Shown one piece after another: positions 40,698 to 42,953 of a DNA stretch of 42,953 nt. Location of the stretch: NCBI GenBank assembly GCA_002371625.1, contig DFFV01000085.1:1-42953 (forward strand), given 5' to 3'. The position numbers and the translations under genes were made by a program. Under the pieces are notes generated by a model that saw nothing but the letters and a program-made list of their open reading frames with translations, made no database searches and was not told the DNA's origin. This stretch comes from Ruminococcus sp. UBA3767. GTDB taxonomy: Bacteria; Bacillota; Clostridia; Oscillospirales; Ruminococcaceae. Each line of letters opens with the position of its first letter. The stretch's first letter is position 1.

Positions 40698-41387
40698 TCA
40701 CCCTTTTATTTTCAAGGTTTTCAGGTATGCTTTATGCTCGTCGCTTATGCGAAAGCTTTCTACTGATTTTTGTATCGCCTTATTATGCGTCCATGTATCA
40801 AGTGCCCTATCCTCAATGAACGGCAATACCGAGTCATACTGCTTAGCAAGCGCAGTTGCAAAATACCACGCCTGCATCATTTTTATGTAGTATTCATCTG
40901 AGCGTATCTTTGCAACCGCTTTGGGATATTCAAGCTCAAAATCATTACCGAGGAAATGATCCATCAGCATTTTGATGCCAAAGCGAACGGTATAGGTCCT
41001 GTCAGAGCCGAGCCAGGGATTGATATGTTCCAACAGCTCAAAAGTGTGCTTTGCAAAGACTTTAGGGTTCATCTGGTCGCAGGTAGCCCAGTTATCAACA
41101 TACGGCAGAAAAACCTCGACCTTTGCGATGCAGCTTTCAAAATCCTTATCAAGCGAAATAATAAAAGCATGAAGCTGGTTTTCTTCAAAATACTTGTGCG
41201 GCAGTTCGGCAAGGAACTCTCCAATATTGTCGCGCTTTACAAGCTCTTTTGCATAAGCTCTCAGCGCAGGTGTGCGCACTCCGATAAAAAACTGCTCATC
41301 AACAGACGGAGTTGTCTTTATCTGCATTTCACGATACTTACTATCTGCAAGCTCAAGAAGTATTTTCCTTATCTCATCAATTATCAT
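40698..41387 (-). CDS. DNA alkylation repair protein, AlkD-like HEAT-repeat glycosylase
   Basis: A 229-residue all-helical protein of the AlkD family. Landmarks are FFIGVRTPALRAYAKELVKRD, ENQLHAFIISLDKDFE, LPYVDNWATCDQMNPKVF (the conserved Trp/Asp region lining the DNA-binding groove), WLGSDRTYTVRFGIKMLMDHFL and YYIKMMQAWYFATALAKQY. AlkD removes N3- and N7-alkylated purines without base flipping. Length agrees with the family (about 230). It overlaps the DUF2809 gene by 4 nt and is followed after 5 nt by the SbcD-like nuclease, consistent with a DNA damage operon. Confidence 0.9.
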   Translation of the reverse strand: MIIDEIRKILLELADSKYREMQIKTTPSVDEQFFIGVRTPALRAYAKELVKRDNIGEFLAELPHKYFEENQLHAFIISLDKDFESCIAKVEVFLPYVDNWATCDQMNPKVFAKHTFELLEHINPWLGSDRTYTVRFGIKMLMDHFLGNDFELEYPKAVAKIRSDEYYIKMMQAWYFATALAKQYDSVLPFIEDRALDTWTHNKAIQKSVESFRISDEHKAYLKTLKIKG

Positions 41388-41809
41388 ATTTCCCCCTCAT
41401 TACTATCCTCAGGCTGCTCTTTTTCTTTTTTGCGAAACAGCATTATATCAACGACTGCTGTAACAGCGCAGCCTGCTGCATAAGCGAACAGATCACCATA
41501 CGCAAATGATGTTCCCATAAGCACACGCATAAGGCGATTTTTTATCCCCAGGAAATCTACCAGCGGGATAAGCTGACTTAGTTCGACTAACACCGAAAAC
41601 ACAAATATAGCTCCCGAGAGCCAGACTGCCTTATACGGTATTAAGATACGCACCAAAGCCCAAAGCAGTATAACAACAAGCAGATCCCCTATATACGGAC
41701 GTACAAAAGAGTCGTGAACATACATACCAATAAATATCTCAACTGCAAGCAGCAGCAAGAATAAAACTGCATAAACGATCCGTGCATATTTAATATTTTT
41801 GTTTATCAT
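41384..41809 (-). CDS. DUF2809 membrane protein
   Basis: A 141-residue integral membrane protein with four predicted helices. The stretch YIGDLLVVILLWALVRILIP, followed by VELSQLIPLVDFLG and GTSFAYGDLFAYAAG, is characteristic of DUF2809. The function is unknown. The acidic tail KKEKEQPEDSNEGE is cytoplasmic. It is the first gene of the repair operon, with GGAG before ATG 41809 and a 4-nt overlap with the AlkD-like gene. No convincing promoter was found in the 56 bp before it. Confidence 0.85.
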   Translation of the reverse strand: MINKNIKYARIVYAVLFLLLLAVEIFIGMYVHDSFVRPYIGDLLVVILLWALVRILIPYKAVWLSGAIFVFSVLVELSQLIPLVDFLGIKNRLMRVLMGTSFAYGDLFAYAAGCAVTAVVDIMLFRKKEKEQPEDSNEGEI

Positions 41810-41865
41810 TGTTTCTCCTCATTTTTTCTCTCCTACACGAAAGGATCGAACGTTCAAAAAAATGC

Positions 41866-42072
41866 TTATTGTCTTATCATCAACACCACACACTGACCGT
41901 GTCCTTTTCCGTGACAGTACTCACATGCAAGACATCCCTTGATATTCATTTTACATACATTGAACATTTTAACCTGATGGCCATGTTCTTCAGCGGCCTG
42001 ATGAAATGTCTTTACCATTCCGGCTGTATTACCGTTCGGTCTGGGGCTGCCGTTCAACAAAAGAATTTTCAT
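41866..42072 (-). pseudogene. Truncated NAD(P)H-dependent FMN reductase (flavodoxin fold)
   Basis: The start MKILLLNGSPRPNGNTAGMV is the FMN-phosphate-binding loop of NADPH-dependent FMN reductase/flavodoxin-like proteins, followed by VCKMNIKGCLACEYC, their conserved cysteine pair. Reading stops after 68 residues (GQCVVLMIRQ), whereas intact proteins have about 180-200. One base shift after GQCV restores a Val-Asp-Asp start of the next motif, but no further family sequence can be followed, so both frameshift and truncation are likely. The remainder is replaced by the upstream region of the DUF2809 gene. It lies 15 nt after the GyrI-like gene. Confidence 0.75.
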
Positions 42073-42087
42073 AAATCCATATCTCCT

Positions 42088-42774
42088 TCATTCAGCCCCG
42101 CCGCCGATGATGGCAGTGTGGGAAGCCTTGATGTGTCTTACTTGCTTTTGTTTGATCGGGTGGCGAATTACGGTTTTCAATTTCTCCGGTGCAACCTTTC
42201 TGGCATCACTCAGATAAATTTCATGATGCAAACGCTGCTCTGTTATATCCAGAACATAGCCCTGCTGTTCCATGTATTCATGCATCAGTGCAACAGTTGC
42301 AGGCTCATCATCATAAGAACCGATGTGCATGCACTGAACGCACAAGCCCTCATCATAAGTCAGGAATTCGACCTTTGAGAAGTCTGTCTTTTTCTTCTTG
42401 GTAGCCTCCTCAACCGCCCATTCAAAATCAGCCTTTTTGACGAAATCGGGCAACCGAATGATAGAAATCCACTCGAAATTTTCTTTGTGAGCATAGTCAA
42501 TTCCAGCGACACCATCCTGCCACCAAAAGCCTTCCAGCGGAGGAACTACATAATCGAAATAACCATCAATCTGATGGTCACCTTTTTTGCTCATCTTGAT
42601 TGTGAAGGCAATGCCATAGAGCATCCCGATAGACTGCTTATACTCTCCATCTTCAGCATTCGGATCACCGTGTCCGCGAACCGCTATATAATTCATGCTT
42701 GGAACCGTCACAATGGACGGTTTATTCTTTGGCATGTAGAATTCCTTATACTCCTTTTTGTAATCAAAAGCCAT
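42088..42774 (-). CDS. GyrI-like small-molecule-binding domain protein
   Basis: A 228-residue stand-alone GyrI-like/SOUL-type ligand-binding protein. The start AFDYKKEYKEFYMPKNKPSIV with VPSMNYIAVRGHGDPN is typical for the Firmicutes family of about 205-225 residues, together with GYFDYVVPPLEGFWW and VQCMHIGSYDDEPATVALMHEY, the central ligand pocket. Such domains bind hydrophobic cations or drugs in BmrR-type regulators; here there is no DNA-binding domain, so it may sequester or modify small molecules. AGGAGG precedes ATG 42774. It is followed by the decayed FMN reductase. Confidence 0.88.
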   Translation of the reverse strand: MAFDYKKEYKEFYMPKNKPSIVTVPSMNYIAVRGHGDPNAEDGEYKQSIGMLYGIAFTIKMSKKGDHQIDGYFDYVVPPLEGFWWQDGVAGIDYAHKENFEWISIIRLPDFVKKADFEWAVEEATKKKKTDFSKVEFLTYDEGLCVQCMHIGSYDDEPATVALMHEYMEQQGYVLDITEQRLHHEIYLSDARKVAPEKLKTVIRHPIKQKQVRHIKASHTAIIGGGAE

Positions 42775-42795
42775 AACGCTTCCTCCTATCTTTCC

Positions 42796-42879
42796 TTGAC
42801 ATCTATCTCACAGCCACAACTCCCAAACATATAAACCGGCAACTCAACTTATTGACATCTATCGTGCCAACTCAACTCT
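42796..42879. repeat. Degenerate 28-bp tandem repeat, three copies
   Basis: TTGACATCTATC occurs at 42796 and again 56 bp later at 42852. GGCAACTCAA at 42838 recurs as GCCAACTCAA 28 bp later at 42866. Aligning 42796-42823, 42824-42851 and 42852-42879 gives a 28-bp period: copies 1 and 3 agree at about 20 of 28 positions by eye, copies 2 and 3 at about 16. It lies just upstream of the GyrI-like gene and could be an operator array or an element edge. Confidence 0.45.
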
Positions 42880-42953
42880 CACACTTTTTGACCTGATTTG
42901 CCCGATTGTCCGAAAACCGCAGTATTACTGGGCTTTCGCGGCTATTATTCTTT

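Noticed and set aside
41848..41855. GAACGTTC palindrome upstream of the repair operon as a possible LexA box
   Set aside because: The Firmicutes LexA site is GAAC-N4-GTTC. Here the half-sites touch with no spacer, so there is no support for SOS control.
42796..42879. Repeats at the right edge as a CRISPR array
   Set aside because: The copies are contiguous, diverged and lack spacers; no cas gene is present.
42872..42953. Possible 3' end of a minus-strand gene entering from the right
   Set aside because: Only 26 open codons are visible with no recognisable motif; this cannot be told from chance.

Overview
The window is a chromosomal segment of a low-to-moderate GC, anaerobic Gram-positive bacterium. 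It most resembles a Ruminococcus-like member of the Bacillota (order Oscillospirales/Eubacteriales). Supporting signs are the stage II sporulation protein SpoIIP, an [FeFe]-hydrogenase-family protein, acetate kinase, BspA-type leucine-rich proteins, a cohesin-like surface protein, strong GGAGG-type ribosome binding sites with frequent GTG/TTG starts, and many near-consensus SigA promoters with 17-bp spacers. The genus is an inference; no rRNA or tRNA gene is present to fix it. A perfect 16-bp ParB-binding parS palindrome at 1902-1917 suggests an origin-proximal location.

Layout. 1-7.1 kb (minus strand): a PHP-domain phosphoesterase, a sugar-phosphate isomerase-like TIM barrel, the conserved UPF0210 + ACT-domain pair, a membrane-anchored papain-like protease, and TmcAL. 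7.3-12.4 kb: ackA (plus), two-domain polyphosphate:AMP phosphotransferase (minus), a coiled-coil membrane protein (plus), and phosphofructokinase in an operon with a methyl-accepting chemotaxis protein (minus). 14.8-17.8 kb (plus): three envelope proteins, namely a catalytically degenerate polysaccharide deacetylase, a cohesin/cadherin-like anchored protein and a small two-TM protein.

17.8-30.8 kb (minus) is the most unusual region: ten co-directional genes. In transcription order they are a DivIVA-like coiled-coil protein, a sensory-type [FeFe]-hydrogenase homologue, a DUF2201 metallopeptidase-like/VWA protein, a BspA-type LRR protein, a MoxR-type AAA+ ATPase, and then, from a consensus promoter of their own, a zinc-ribbon LRR protein, a protein kinase with zinc ribbon, a TerY-like VWA protein, a PP2C phosphatase and a protein that looks like a dead cytidine-deaminase fold. 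The VWA/kinase/PP2C set matches the 'TerY-P triad' architecture. Combined with MoxR-VWA and a candidate H2/redox sensor it suggests a cytoplasmic phospho-signalling and protein-remodelling system.

31-42.9 kb: a YfcE-type phosphodiesterase, an unknown protein, SpoIIP divergent from a VanY-type peptidase without signal peptide, a 49-residue membrane protein with a perfect promoter, an NfeD-SPFH pair, and a tightly coupled operon (DUF2809 - AlkD-like glycosylase - SbcD/YhaO-like nuclease - SbcC/YhaN-like ATPase - unknown) that looks DNA-repair related. The right edge holds a GyrI-like protein, a decayed flavodoxin-fold reductase and a degenerate 28-bp tandem repeat. No CRISPR array, insertion sequence, tRNA or rRNA was seen.
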